A stretch of 64,000 nt of DNA from Paludisphaera soli (lineage in GTDB: Bacteria; Planctomycetota; Planctomycetia; Isosphaerales; Isosphaeraceae): assembly GCF_011064595.1 (NCBI RefSeq), contig NZ_JAALJI010000006.1, positions 248,001 to 312,000 of the forward strand, given 5' to 3'. The translations under genes were made by a program, and so were the position numbers. Shown here piece by piece: positions 45,416 to 54,264 of this stretch (its first letter is position 1; each line of letters opens with the position of its first letter). The notes below the pieces were generated by a model. The model saw only the letters and a program-made list of their open reading frames with translations. It ran no database searches and had not been told where the DNA came from.

Positions 45416-45731
45416 GGCCGGGTCGCTTCCTGACTACGGAGGAGAACGGCGCGGGTCGCGGCCGCTCGATCGGGTCTCACGACGCGGGACGCTGGGCGGC
45501 GGGACGCCCGCCGGCTTCGCCCATCCCGCCCGGCTTCCGGGCGTCGCTCCTTATTGTAAGCGCGCGGCGACCGCGACGCCTCCCGGGAGTGGGCCTTTCC
45601 GATCGGGAAGGCCCGAGGGGCCGTCCGGGGGGGCGGTCCATCGCCATCGAACTTTACACGACGGCGCGTCGGGGGGGCGGGCGGAGGCCGGGAAAGCCGG
45701 TCGGCCCAACCGGCCGACCCCGCGCAGGCGG
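45416..45731. other. Non-coding region between cheA and the CheY-like gene
   Basis: About 315 bases. A terminator hairpin for the upstream regulator gene (45699-45719) and another imperfect hairpin at 45591-45614 are present; no gene and no clear promoter were seen. Confidence 0.45.
45699..45719 (-). terminator. Terminator after the CheY-like gene
   Basis: GGTCGGCC (45699-45706) pairs with GGCCGACC (45712-45719) around CAACC, 13 bases past the stop at 45732, with a short pyrimidine tail on the minus strand. Confidence 0.5.
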
Positions 45732-46097
45732 CTATTCCGGCAGGACGCGGCGGACCCAGCGGCGGAGGTGCTCGCCGTCGACCGGCTTGACCAGCCAGCC
45801 GGTGACCCCCTGCCGGCGGCGGGCGTCGAACTCGCCGGGCTGCTTGCTGGAGAGGACCAGGACGGGGAGGAAGCGATGGGCGGGCAGCTCCCGCACGGCG
45901 GCCAGCAGCGCCAGGCCGTCGAGGTTGGGCATCTCCAGGTCGGTCAGGAGCAGGTCGCAGGACGAGTCCTGGAGGTATTGCAGGGCGGCGTCCCCGTCGG
46001 CGACGGAGACGACCTTCAGGCCCATCCCGCCGAGCTGCTCGGCGACCCAGCGACGGACCGATCCGCTGTCATCGGCGTGGAGGACGGTCTTGGTCAT
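45732..46097 (-). CDS. CheY-like single-domain response regulator
   Basis: A 121-residue receiver: DD at residues 9-10, phospho-acceptor Asp53 in LLLTDLEMPNLDG, the conserved Ser of VLVLSSKQPGEFD and Lys of WLVKPVDGEHL. It is a free receiver domain and could be the CheY output for this chemotaxis set. The start is ATG 46097; longer in-frame codons to 46193 look like leader sequence. It lies between the STAS gene and cheA, on the same strand. Confidence 0.85.
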   Translation of the reverse strand: MTKTVLHADDSGSVRRWVAEQLGGMGLKVVSVADGDAALQYLQDSSCDLLLTDLEMPNLDGLALLAAVRELPAHRFLPVLVLSSKQPGEFDARRRQGVTGWLVKPVDGEHLRRWVRRVLPE

Positions 46098-46308
46098 GGT
46101 CTTGATACCGGCGCCCGGCGAGTCCTGCGGGTCGTTCAGACGCGGGCGTCTGGCCGCGGGCGCGGTGAGAGTCTGGGGGGAGGCCCAGTTCATGTTCGCC
46201 GCCTTCTGGCTGGTCCCCCCGGCTTTCGGCTTCCGCCGCCGAGATCGAAAGGGGGGCGACTTCGTCTTCGAGTCCCGCCGGCCGGGGCCTTGCGGCCCTC
46301 CGCCGAGG

Positions 46309-46605
46309 TTAATCCTTTATCGACGCCGATTCGAGCCACCAGGAGAGGCCGGCCCGCTCGGCGGCCTCGACGCACGCCGGGGGGACCTTGGCCAGCACCA
46401 GGCCTCGGCCCTCGGCGCGCGCCGTCTGCACGCAGGAGATCAGGAGCTGCAGCCCCGCCAGGTCCCACTTGGTCGACTCGTCGAGCTCCACGCGGAGGTC
46501 CACGCCCTCGGCCAGGGCCTCCCGGAACGCCTCGCGCAGGCCGGCGACCTCGTAGATCGTGACCGGGCCGTCGAGCGCCACCGTCTTCGATTCGACTGGG
46601 TTCAC
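46309..46605 (-). CDS. STAS-domain protein lacking the phospho-serine
   Basis: A 98-residue STAS protein. The core is VDLRVELDESTKWDLAGLQL (residues about 35-54), where the usual D-S/T-x-G phosphorylation site is D-L-A-G. It therefore probably binds without being switched by an anti-sigma kinase; STAS proteins with this layout occur in some chemotaxis-linked loci. It precedes the CheY-like gene by 211 bases and is driven by a good -10 box. Not an ordinary RsbV-type anti-anti-sigma factor. Confidence 0.8.
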   Translation of the reverse strand: MNPVESKTVALDGPVTIYEVAGLREAFREALAEGVDLRVELDESTKWDLAGLQLLISCVQTARAEGRGLVLAKVPPACVEAAERAGLSWWLESASIKD

Positions 46606-46647
46606 GGCGGATCGCGGCCTTTGGCGGCCGCGCTCGCTGCTTCGGGA

Positions 46648-46676
46648 ATTATAGACGGATCGGAATCGGGAGTCGA
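46648..46676 (-). promoter_or_regulatory. Promoter of the STAS gene
   Basis: On the minus strand, TCGACT (46676-46671), a 17-base spacer and a perfect TATAAT (46653-46648), 43 bases before the STAS start codon. Confidence 0.6.
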
Positions 46677-46832
46677 GCGCGGAGAAGGGGCCTGGTCCGC
46701 GGCCCGAGCGGGCCGCGTCCGGGACGCCGCGGGTTGTAATCTATCACGTCGAGGGCCGACGTGACGAGGCCGGGTTGAAATCTCGCCTGGATTCTTCCAC
46801 GCAAGCTTCGGGCAAACGTTGGGAGCGTGACG

Positions 46833-47402
46833 TCAGGCGTCTTCCTCGCCGGTCGGATAGCCATGGAGGTGAAACGTGCGCGGGGTCGAGTCGACCAGGG
46901 CCGGGAACGTCCGGCGAGCGAGGTCGTACCCCGTGATGGAAGCGGCGGAGAGGAGCTGCTCGAAGTCGTCCTCGTCGCGCGTCTCGAACCAGCGGGCGGC
47001 GGACTGGATCTGCGCGACGCCGAAGTCGTCGTCGCCCAGCTCCCAAAGTTCCGCGAAGTCGACCTTGATGAACCGGGCCGCAAGGTCCGCAAGCCTCGCG
47101 TCGAATCGCTCCCACTCGGGATCGAACTCGGGGAACCTCGCGGCGAGCAGGGCGCGGCGAAGGCGGAATCGCGCCTTCGCGGCTTCGAGGTCCGTCACGA
47201 GCGAGGGGACCGGCCGGCCCGTCCCTTCCTCGTCCTCGGCCTCGATCAGGACGAGGTCGGCCTCGTCGAAAAGGGCGAGCCAGAACACGGGGACGGCGTG
47301 AGGGGCGTCGGCGATGAGGTCGCCGGATTCCGGACTCCAGCCGATCTCGCCGACGGCCCCGCCGGGGATGTCGTTGGCGATCAGATAGGACGCGTTCGAC
47401 AT
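46833..47402 (-). CDS. Conserved-looking hypothetical protein
   Basis: A 189-residue acidic cytoplasmic protein starting SNASYLIANDIPGGAVGEIG. It has no signal peptide, transmembrane helix or known motif; the middle (VDFAELWELGDDDFGVAQIQ) is amphipathic and the end is HLHGYPTGEEDA. I do not recognise the family; it may be a planctomycete-specific regulator or immunity-type protein. It begins 19 bases after the stop of the regulator-phosphatase gene and is probably co-transcribed with it. Confidence 0.6.
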   Translation of the reverse strand: MSNASYLIANDIPGGAVGEIGWSPESGDLIADAPHAVPVFWLALFDEADLVLIEAEDEEGTGRPVPSLVTDLEAAKARFRLRRALLAARFPEFDPEWERFDARLADLAARFIKVDFAELWELGDDDFGVAQIQSAARWFETRDEDDFEQLLSAASITGYDLARRTFPALVDSTPRTFHLHGYPTGEEDA

Positions 47403-47421
47403 GCGGCCCCCCGGGCCCCTC

Positions 47422-48591
47422 TCACTTCGGCGCGGGGTGCTGGATGACGATGATGTTGATGTCGTCGGCCGGACGGCCGGGGGCGGTGTAGGCCTGGACG
47501 GCGCCGTCGACCTGGTCGATGATCTCGGTCGGGTCGCTGCCGTAGTGGCCCTGGAGCAGGGTCTTGAGCCGCTCCTCGCCGAAGATCACGTCGGCCGGGT
47601 CCATGGCGTCGGGGAGGCCGTCGGTGTAGAGGATCAGCGACTCGCCCGGCTCCAGGCGGTCGGCGGAGCCGGCGGTGCCGTCAACCATGCCGATGCCGAG
47701 CATGCCCGGGTTCGACTCCAGGAGCCGGGGGCCGTTGGGGCCGATGACGATCCCCGGCGGGTGGCCGACGCCCGCGTAGCGGATCAGCCCGGTCTCCTCG
47801 TCGGCGATCAGGTAGAACCCGGTGCAGAAGTAGCCTTCCGGGAAGTGCTGCTCGCCCGAGACGTCCAGGCCGGCGAGGAGTTCGCCGGGCTCCAGCACGG
47901 CGATCGACAGCCCGGAGGCCAGCGTCTTGACCATGCCCGAGAGCATGGCCGCGTTCACGCCGTGGCCCGACACGTCGGCGACGAGGATCCCCAGCCGGTT
48001 GTTCTCCAGCCGGTAGAAGTCGTACACGTCGCCGCCGAGCTGGTTGGCCGGCGTGTAGCGCACGGCGACCCTCAGCACGCCCCGGGGCTTGGGGGGGCGG
48101 GGCATCATGGCGAACTGGACCTTCCGCGCCAGCTCCAGCTCGAACGTCAGCTTCTTGTGGGCGCTTTCCAGGAGCCGGTTGCGCTCGGCCAGCTCGGAGC
48201 GGAGGTCGGCGATCCGCAGGTGGGCGCGGATCCTCGCGAACATCTCCTGGATGTCGTCCGGGCTCTTGGGCTTCTGGATGTAGTCGTCGGCCCCGGATTC
48301 CAGGCCGGCGATCTTGTTGCGGGTCTCGCCCAGGGTGGTGAGCATGAGGACGGGGATCGACCGCAGGTCGACGTCGGCCTTGGCGGCCGTGCAGAAGCCG
48401 GGGCCGTCCAGCTCGGGCATCTCGTAGTCGGTGAGGATCAGGTCCGGCCTGGGCTGCTCCTTGGCGGCGACCAGGCCCTGCGACCCGTCCTCGGCCGTGC
48501 GGACCTCGTAGCCCTCTTCCTTGAGCAGGGTGCCGAGCATGCGGCGCATCGTGGAACTGTCTTCGACCAGCAAAATCCGACGCGACGACAT
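47422..48591 (-). CDS. Response regulator with PP2C-type (RsbU/SpoIIE) phosphatase domain
   Basis: A 389-residue protein with an N-terminal receiver (phospho-acceptor Asp55 in LILTDYEMPELDG), a coiled coil (about 120-155) and a SpoIIE-type phosphatase domain (GGDVYDFYRL, LVADVSGHGVNAAMLSGM, ILYTDGLPDAMD). Such proteins usually dephosphorylate an anti-anti-sigma STAS protein under control of a kinase. The only STAS gene nearby lacks the target Ser, so the partner is unclear. The ATG at 48591 follows GGGGAGAG. Confidence 0.85.
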   Translation of the reverse strand: MSSRRILLVEDSSTMRRMLGTLLKEEGYEVRTAEDGSQGLVAAKEQPRPDLILTDYEMPELDGPGFCTAAKADVDLRSIPVLMLTTLGETRNKIAGLESGADDYIQKPKSPDDIQEMFARIRAHLRIADLRSELAERNRLLESAHKKLTFELELARKVQFAMMPRPPKPRGVLRVAVRYTPANQLGGDVYDFYRLENNRLGILVADVSGHGVNAAMLSGMVKTLASGLSIAVLEPGELLAGLDVSGEQHFPEGYFCTGFYLIADEETGLIRYAGVGHPPGIVIGPNGPRLLESNPGMLGIGMVDGTAGSADRLEPGESLILYTDGLPDAMDPADVIFGEERLKTLLQGHYGSDPTEIIDQVDGAVQAYTAPGRPADDINIIVIQHPAPK

Positions 48592-48772
48592 CGACGTTCT
48601 CTCCCCGGCCCGGCTCGATCGCCCCCGCGCGACGCAACCGTCGGCGCGGGGCGTCGGGAAACGGATCATCGACCCGCCCCCGGCCGGAGGGTCCGGGTCG
48701 AAGGCGGGGAATCCCATGATAGGGGACCGGACGCGACGGTGGCTAGACCACCCCGCCCCGGCACCCGCCCCG

Positions 48773-49864
48773 TCAGGCCCGGGCCGGCTGGGCCGCGTGG
48801 GCCGTGGCCGGCCGCGCGGGGGGCGGGCAGCAGTCGACCGGGCAGACGTCGTGCGACGGCCCGTAACGGCCGACGGCCCGACGCTCGTCGTCGGCCGCGC
48901 AATGGAGCCGCTCGCAGATCAGCTCGCGGAGCATCCGGACGAAGCCCCGGTGGGTCCCCACGGTCCGCGACCGCGCCATGGTCAGGCCGATCTTCTCGCA
49001 GAGCAGCCGCGCCTCCTCGTCGAGGTCGTACAGGACTTCCATGTGGTCGGACAGGAAGCCGATCGGGTGGACCACGACCTCCTCCGCGCCGCCGTCGCGG
49101 AGGGCCTGCAGGTGCTCCAGGATGTCGGGCCCGAGCCACGGGTCGCTGGGCCGTCCGCTGCGGCTCTGATAGACGAGCGACCAGCGGTCGTCGTCGATCT
49201 TCAGCTCCTCGGCGACCAGCCGGCAGGTCTCCAGGATCTGCTCCTCGTACCGCGAGGTCCTGGCCATCGAGTCCGGGATGCTGTGCGCCGTGAAGGCGAT
49301 CGCCGCCCGCCCGCGCTCCTCCGGCGACAGGCCGGCGAGCGCCTCGCGGACCCGGTCGGCGTTCGCCGAGACGAAATCCGGGTGGTTGTAGAAGACCCGC
49401 ATCTTGTCGACCGTCGGCGCGGTCGGGCCCACCTCCTCCCGCGCCCTGCCGATGTCCTCGCGATACTGGCGGCAGCTCGAATACGAGCTGTAAGCCGCCA
49501 GCACGACCGCCAGGGCCTTCTTCACGCCGGCCTCGGCCATCTCGCGCAGGGTGTCGGCCAGCATCGGCGTCCAGTTGCGGTTGCCCCAGTAGATCGGGGC
49601 CGTCACCCCGTGGCGACGCAGCTCCGGGCCGAGGTCGTCGATCAGCGACCTCACCTGGGCGTTGATCGGGCTCACCCCGCCGAAGTGGTAGTAGTGCTCG
49701 GCGACCTCCTCGAGGCGCTCCCGAGGGATGTTGCGTCCTCGCGTCACGTTCTCGAGGAAAGGCATCACGTCTTCGGGCTTCTCGGGCCCGCCGAAGCCGA
49801 CGATCAAGATCGCGTCGTACTCCGGCCCCGTCCGATCCTCCTGAGCGACGTTGCTTTCAGCCAT
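48773..49864 (-). CDS. hemH: Ferrochelatase (coproporphyrin-type) HemH/CpfC-like
   Basis: A 363-residue ferrochelatase, which inserts iron into a porphyrin. The start ILIVGFGGPEKPEDVMPFLE and VTRGRNIP match the actinobacterial CpfC/HemZ style. The catalytic His is in AFTAHSIP and the second metal residue area is LSDHMEVLYDLD. The Cys set (C in SSYSSCRQYRED plus C, C, CC in HCAADD, HDVCPVDCCPP near the C-terminus) could hold a [2Fe-2S] cluster, known in several bacterial ferrochelatases. The end is an Ala/Pro tail. A promoter is at 49912-49940. Confidence 0.85.
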   Translation of the reverse strand: MAESNVAQEDRTGPEYDAILIVGFGGPEKPEDVMPFLENVTRGRNIPRERLEEVAEHYYHFGGVSPINAQVRSLIDDLGPELRRHGVTAPIYWGNRNWTPMLADTLREMAEAGVKKALAVVLAAYSSYSSCRQYREDIGRAREEVGPTAPTVDKMRVFYNHPDFVSANADRVREALAGLSPEERGRAAIAFTAHSIPDSMARTSRYEEQILETCRLVAEELKIDDDRWSLVYQSRSGRPSDPWLGPDILEHLQALRDGGAEEVVVHPIGFLSDHMEVLYDLDEEARLLCEKIGLTMARSRTVGTHRGFVRMLRELICERLHCAADDERRAVGRYGPSHDVCPVDCCPPPARPATAHAAQPARA

Positions 49865-49911
49865 GCTTGATGTACCACCAGGTGCGAAAGGGGTCAGGTC
49901 GGTCGAATGAA

Positions 49912-49940
49912 TCTTTAGCGGTCGCCGATCGGAATCTCAA
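49912..49940 (-). promoter_or_regulatory. Promoter of hemH
   Basis: Minus strand: TTGAGA (49940-49935), a 17-base spacer and TAAAGA (49917-49912), about 50 bases before the ATG. Confidence 0.55.
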
Positions 49941-50210
49941 GGCCACTCGCCGCGGCCCTCCCCGGAACCGACGCGCGTCGACGGGCGACCGCCCAGGGCC
50001 GGGGGGGTGATCCTCGACATCCTCAACGATCGAAACGCGGATCGGGACTCGAACGAGTTGAAATCGAAAGGCGGACTCCCCTTCCGACGGCCGTCCGGCT
50101 TCACGACCGCATCCGAGGCCTGGGGCAAAGCCCATGCCGAGCGTCGGCTTGGGGGTTTGGGCGGTCTGGGAGGCGGCTTCGCGGGTCTGGGCGAGCCGGA
50201 ATGCGGAGAC

Positions 50211-50240
50211 TTGTCCCAGTCGCGGTCGTCCGCGTATAAG
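50211..50240 (+). promoter_or_regulatory. Promoter of the ankyrin gene
   Basis: TTGTCC (50211-50216), an 18-base spacer and TATAAG (50235-50240), about 65 bases before the ATG at 50305. Confidence 0.5.
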
Positions 50241-50304
50241 GATCGGGCAAGTTCTGCTGCGTGGCAAGGCACGACGACCCGGCTCCCGGGACCTCGGAGG
50301 GGAC

Positions 50305-51117
50305 ATGACGGACGCGGAACGGGCCGGGGACGACGACCAGCCGGACGTCCGCGACGAGTTCGGGACCACCCCGCTGATCGCGGCCGCCGCGGAGGGCGAC
50401 CTGGAGTTGGTGGAGTCGCTCCTGGCTCGCGGTGCCGACCCCAGCGCCTGCTCCGGCGACGGCTGCGCGCCGTTGCACGCGGCCGTCGACGCGGAAGGGG
50501 ACGTCGCGCTCGCCGTCATGGCCCGGCTGATCGCCGCCGGTGCGGACCTGCACGGCGTCGGCATGAACGGCTGGACTCCGCTCCACCTGGCGGCGGCCCG
50601 GGGCGACGAGCCGAAGGTCCGCGTCCTCCTCGACGCCGGCGCCGAGGTCGACCGGCGGGCGACGGTCGACGGCGAGGAGACCGCTTTGATGGAAGCCGCC
50701 CGCGCCGGGCGTCCCGAGGCGATCCGCCTGCTCCTCGAACGCGGGGCCGACCCTTCGATCCGCGACGTGATGATGGGCCGAAACGCGCGCGAGATCGCCG
50801 TGGACGCCGGCCGCGGCTGCGACCCCGGCGTCTACGCGGTCCTCAAGGACAACCCGGTCCCGCTCGACGTCGACGAGATCCTCGATCGCGTCGACATCGA
50901 CGCCGAGGGGAGGGAATGGCTGCGGGCGTCGCTCGAAAACTACGACGCCGCCGAGTCCTACCGCGAGAACGCCGACCGCCTCGCCCGCGAGGGACGCCAC
51001 GCCGAGGTCGTCCGCCTGCTCGACGAGTTCACGCCCCGACGCGTCGGCGGGATCGGCCGCCTCCTCGCGCTCGCGGCAACCTGGATGGGAGGACGATCGG
51101 CCGGCCCGGGACGTTGA
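50305..51117 (+). CDS. Ankyrin-repeat protein
   Basis: A 270-residue cytoplasmic protein with about five ankyrin repeats, for example GTTPLIAAAAEGDLELVESL (residue 20), GWTPLHLAAARGDEPKVRVL and ETALMEAARAGRPEAIRLLL. The C-terminal 70 residues form a Glu/Arg-rich helical region. Ankyrin repeats bind proteins; the partner is unknown. The start follows CGGAGGGG. It is a single-gene unit, convergent with the membrane protein gene at 51128, only 10 bases away. Confidence 0.85.
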   Translation: MTDAERAGDDDQPDVRDEFGTTPLIAAAAEGDLELVESLLARGADPSACSGDGCAPLHAAVDAEGDVALAVMARLIAAGADLHGVGMNGWTPLHLAAARGDEPKVRVLLDAGAEVDRRATVDGEETALMEAARAGRPEAIRLLLERGADPSIRDVMMGRNAREIAVDAGRGCDPGVYAVLKDNPVPLDVDEILDRVDIDAEGREWLRASLENYDAAESYRENADRLAREGRHAEVVRLLDEFTPRRVGGIGRLLALAATWMGGRSAGPGR

Positions 51118-51127
51118 AACCTCGCGT

Positions 51128-52870
51128 TCAGGGCTCGATCAGCAGGGTCAGCTCGCGGATGCGGAAGCGGCAAGGTCGGTTGTCGGGCTGGAGGCGGATC
51201 CAGGCGACCGGCTCGTCGATCCAGACGGTCGTGACGAGGTCGTCGCCGGTCGGCAGGTTCCAGTCGCCGTACTGGGTCTCGGGGGCGTTGTAGCCGCCCG
51301 CGCCGCGCCAGGCGAGCTTGAATCGGGCCGGCGAGCCGTCGTCGTTGCGGTGGTCGTAGCGGATCCGCACGCCGGCCACGCGGACGGGCTCGGGGAGGTC
51401 GAACCGGACCCAGGGGTCGGGGCCCGTGGCGACGATCGCGCCGTCCTCCCAGCGCGCCAGGCGGACGTCGCCCGGGCGCAGTTCGACCGGCCGCTCGCGG
51501 AACGCCGGGTCGGGGGCCAGGCGTTTGAACTCGCCCACGCCCGCCTCGCCGAGCGTCGTCAGCAGGTCGTGGAAGGGCGGCTGCGAAGGGTACAGGAACG
51601 GGACGTGCCGACGCACCAGGCGGAAGATCGGCACTCCCGAAGCGCGCTCGCGGTCGAAGGCCGCGGCCTGCTCGGCGTCGCGACGGCCGACCTGCAACGC
51701 GTCCTCGGCGTTCGGCCAGATCAACACGCACGAGGTCGCGAACAGGACCATCGGCGCGAGCGTCCGCAGGAGCCGACCGCCGCCGTATGCGAACGCCAAG
51801 TACGCGATCCCCAGCGCCGGCGCGGCGAGCGTGGCGTATCGCGGCTGCAAGCCGGCCTCGGCCCCTTCGCCCGATCGCCCCCAACCCGTCGCCAGGGCGA
51901 GCAGTCCGGCCGACGCGAGGGCCGCGATCAGCCCGCCGATCCGCGACCGCCCCGCCTCCCGGAACCACGACGCCAGCAAGACGGCCGTCGCTCCCAGCGT
52001 CGCCAGCCCCGCCGCCACTCCCGACCAGGGCCAGAGGACGATCCCCGCCGGCCCGAACCCGGTCGCCAGGAACTGGAAGGTCGTCCGCAGCCCCGCCACG
52101 AGCCCGCCGGGCGCCGCGTGGTGGCTCGGCGACGCATAGCCGACCAGATAGAAGACGGCCAGCAACCCCGCCGGCGCGGCGCACGCGGCGATCCCGGCCG
52201 CTCGCCGACGGTCGCCCCGCTTCCACTCGCTCCAGGCGGTCGCCAGCAGCCAGAAGGTCGGCGCGGGGATCAGCAGCAGCCCCCCCGCGTTGCAGAGCGG
52301 CAGGAGGGCCAGGCACGCCCCGACCCCCGCCGCGCGGCCGATCGACGGCCGTTGTCCACGCCCAACCAGCAGCGCCGTCATCGCGCAGAGCAGCGCCACC
52401 GGCGCGACGTACGTGATCTGGATCGCCCAGAGCAGGTTGGGATGATGGCCGAGCCCCAGCATCGTCAGCGGCAGGAAGGCGTCGGCATAGGTCCGCCCCC
52501 CGGGCGCGCGGCCGGCGGCGACGAGCAGCGCGGCGGCCGCAGCCGCGAGCAGCCCCACGATCAGCCCCATCACCGGCCGGGGGTCGGCCCCGGTCCCGCC
52601 GAACACGCCCAGCAGCACCAGCCTCGCCAGCGGGATCCGGTGCTCGCTGTGCTGCGACCAGAGCCACCCCAGCGTGACCGGCGCCTTCCCGCAAAGCTGC
52701 GGCACCACCGCATAGTCGTCGTACCGCGGCACGTCCGCCCCATAGCGCCCGACGTACGCCAGCGCGATCACCAACGACAACGCCCAGACGCCCCACGCGA
52801 ACGCCGACGCGCCGGGCTGGTCTCTGTTGCGTTGGGCGGAGGATGCGGCTGCGTCGTCGGGTTCGGTCAT
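51128..52870 (-). CDS. Large polytopic membrane protein with a C-terminal beta domain
   Basis: A 580-residue protein with about ten transmembrane helices over residues 25-400 (GVWALSLVIALAYVG, GLIVGLLAAAAAALLVAAG, YVAPVALLCAMTALLV, MVLFATSCVLIWP and others). A periplasmic C-terminal part of about 130 residues (VRFDLPEPVRVAGVRIRYDH, AWIRLQPDNRPCRF) looks like a carbohydrate-binding jelly-roll. Layout resembles GT-C-like or glycan-linked membrane proteins, but no catalytic Asp pair was confirmed. Function unknown. Confidence 0.7.
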   Translation of the reverse strand: MTEPDDAAASSAQRNRDQPGASAFAWGVWALSLVIALAYVGRYGADVPRYDDYAVVPQLCGKAPVTLGWLWSQHSEHRIPLARLVLLGVFGGTGADPRPVMGLIVGLLAAAAAALLVAAGRAPGGRTYADAFLPLTMLGLGHHPNLLWAIQITYVAPVALLCAMTALLVGRGQRPSIGRAAGVGACLALLPLCNAGGLLLIPAPTFWLLATAWSEWKRGDRRRAAGIAACAAPAGLLAVFYLVGYASPSHHAAPGGLVAGLRTTFQFLATGFGPAGIVLWPWSGVAAGLATLGATAVLLASWFREAGRSRIGGLIAALASAGLLALATGWGRSGEGAEAGLQPRYATLAAPALGIAYLAFAYGGGRLLRTLAPMVLFATSCVLIWPNAEDALQVGRRDAEQAAAFDRERASGVPIFRLVRRHVPFLYPSQPPFHDLLTTLGEAGVGEFKRLAPDPAFRERPVELRPGDVRLARWEDGAIVATGPDPWVRFDLPEPVRVAGVRIRYDHRNDDGSPARFKLAWRGAGGYNAPETQYGDWNLPTGDDLVTTVWIDEPVAWIRLQPDNRPCRFRIRELTLLIEP

Positions 52871-53095
52871 GCGGGGCTTCGCGGGGTCGCGTGCGGGCCT
52901 GGGACGAGCGAGCCATGATACTCGCCGAGCCTGGCCCCACCGCCCGGAAAAATCGTTTCCAGGTTCCTACGTCGCGGGCGACCGTTCCCGACCACGCAAC
53001 GCCGCCCATGGCGGGCGTCGGCCCCGTTGCGATCGGGATCGTCTTGCAGCGTCCGTGGCGGTGAGATGATTTCGAGCGTTTGGGCCCAAACGCAA

Positions 53096-53125
53096 GGAGC
53101 CGCCTCAGGCTCCCGAGACGGCTCC
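53096..53125 (-). terminator. Terminator after the PEP-CTERM gene
   Basis: On the minus strand GGAGCCGTCTC pairs with GAGGCGGCTCC with one wobble, followed by TTGCGTTT; the stop of the gene is at 53150. A second palindrome (GCGTTTGGGCCCAAACGC, 53076-53093) lies just beyond. Confidence 0.65.
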
Positions 53126-53149
53126 GATCCGACAGGCCTTGCTTTCGGT

Positions 53150-53782
53150 TCAGGCGGCGATTCGGCGTCCGCGACATGCCAGGCCGACGCCGACGGCACC
53201 CAGGCCGAGCGCCACGACGCTGGCCGGCTCGGGGACGGCCGCCGAGTTCAGCTGCACCATCAGAAACGTGTCCCGGAGCGCGCCGTTGAAGAAGGGATCG
53301 GAGAAGTAGGATCGCACATAAGTCGCCCCCGGGCCTGTCGGCGGGGTGAAGTTGACGGCGAATCCGAAGTCTCCCCCGGTCGCGGTGAGCTGGATCCAGT
53401 AGCTCGTGTCGGCCTCCAGGTCGATCGGGCTCGCGGCCGAGAAGGTGGCCGGCTCGTAGAACAACGTGGCGGGCCCCTGGTCCATCAGCGTCGCCAGGAC
53501 CGCGCCTGGGGCGTCGGGAGCCGCGGCGTTGGTCGTGTGGAGCGTCGCCGTCACCGTGGTGCCGGACCCGATCAGGAGGATGAACGTCGCGTCGGCCAAC
53601 GATTGGGCCGTCGAGCCGGTCGTGAACTCCACGGCGAGCGTCAGGTCGACGCTCGTCGCCCCGGAGCCGGAAAAACCCGCCTGGAAGTTGCCGATGATCA
53701 GATCGGCCTTCACGGGCGCGGTCGCCCCGCCCGCCAGCACGAACGCCAGAGCCACCAGCTCGATCCGTCTCGCGATGCTCAT
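53150..53782 (-). CDS. PEP-CTERM secreted protein
   Basis: A 210-residue exported protein: signal peptide residues 1-25 (IELVALAFVLAGGATAPVKA), a beta-rich middle (LTLAVEFTTGSTAQSLADAT, TSYWIQLTATGGDFGFAVNF) of the choice-of-anchor type, and the sorting signal VPEPASVVALGLGAVGVGLA then CRGRRIAA. The start ATG 53782 follows GAGACTTTTGAGA. Surface attachment or release by exosortase is expected. It is a single-gene unit. Confidence 0.85.
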   Translation of the reverse strand: MSIARRIELVALAFVLAGGATAPVKADLIIGNFQAGFSGSGATSVDLTLAVEFTTGSTAQSLADATFILLIGSGTTVTATLHTTNAAAPDAPGAVLATLMDQGPATLFYEPATFSAASPIDLEADTSYWIQLTATGGDFGFAVNFTPPTGPGATYVRSYFSDPFFNGALRDTFLMVQLNSAAVPEPASVVALGLGAVGVGLACRGRRIAA

Positions 53783-54264
53783 TCTCAAAAGTCTCGCCTT
53801 CGCAGGAATCGCTGTTCGCCCGACCCGACTCGGATTCCGTCGGCGATCAACGGGCACCCATTCTTCATGTTCGCCGTCGTGGAATCAACTGTGCAACCTA
53901 TCAATCTTGCAGTAAAGCAGAGGGACCCGACTCAACCAGGAAGGTCGACTCTGAATCGAGCGGGCTTTCGCGAGGCTGAACGCGACCTCCGCAGCCTCTT
54001 GCGATCCATCGCCACGATCCGCCCGCCCGTCGCCTCGCGTCGGGCCGCGATCCGGCTCGTCAGGCGTGTTGCAAAGGGAAGTGGGGCACCCCAATTCGGC
54101 CCTCTCAAACGATCCTGTGAGTGGTGGGGGCGCAGCGTCGACTCGTCAGGCCATCTCAGGGGCCGCGCGTCGCGTGCGCTCCAGGAACGAGCGCGTCATG
54201 AGCCTCGCCGTGCCGGCTTGAGCCTCCGGGGAAGTCGAGAAACCTCGGCGCTCACGCGGCGCCG
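53783..54264. other. Non-coding region between the PEP-CTERM and thioredoxin genes
   Basis: About 480 bases. An A/T-rich pocket (53880-53930) may hold the PEP-CTERM promoter on the minus strand. No gene was found in either strand. Confidence 0.4.

Larger units (their letters stand above)
49865..50304. other. Divergent non-coding region between hemH and the ankyrin gene
   Basis: About 440 bases. It holds minus-strand (49912-49940) and plus-strand (50211-50240) promoters; the stretch between is unremarkable. Confidence 0.5.

Noticed and set aside
53076-53093. Palindrome GCGTTTGGGCCCAAACGC as an operator
   Set aside because: It sits directly beside a terminator hairpin past a gene end, so a role in transcript ending is more likely than regulation.
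53885-54094. Short frame between the PEP-CTERM and thioredoxin genes
   Set aside because: No ribosome site, no hydrophobic or conserved pattern, and composition typical of non-coding sequence.
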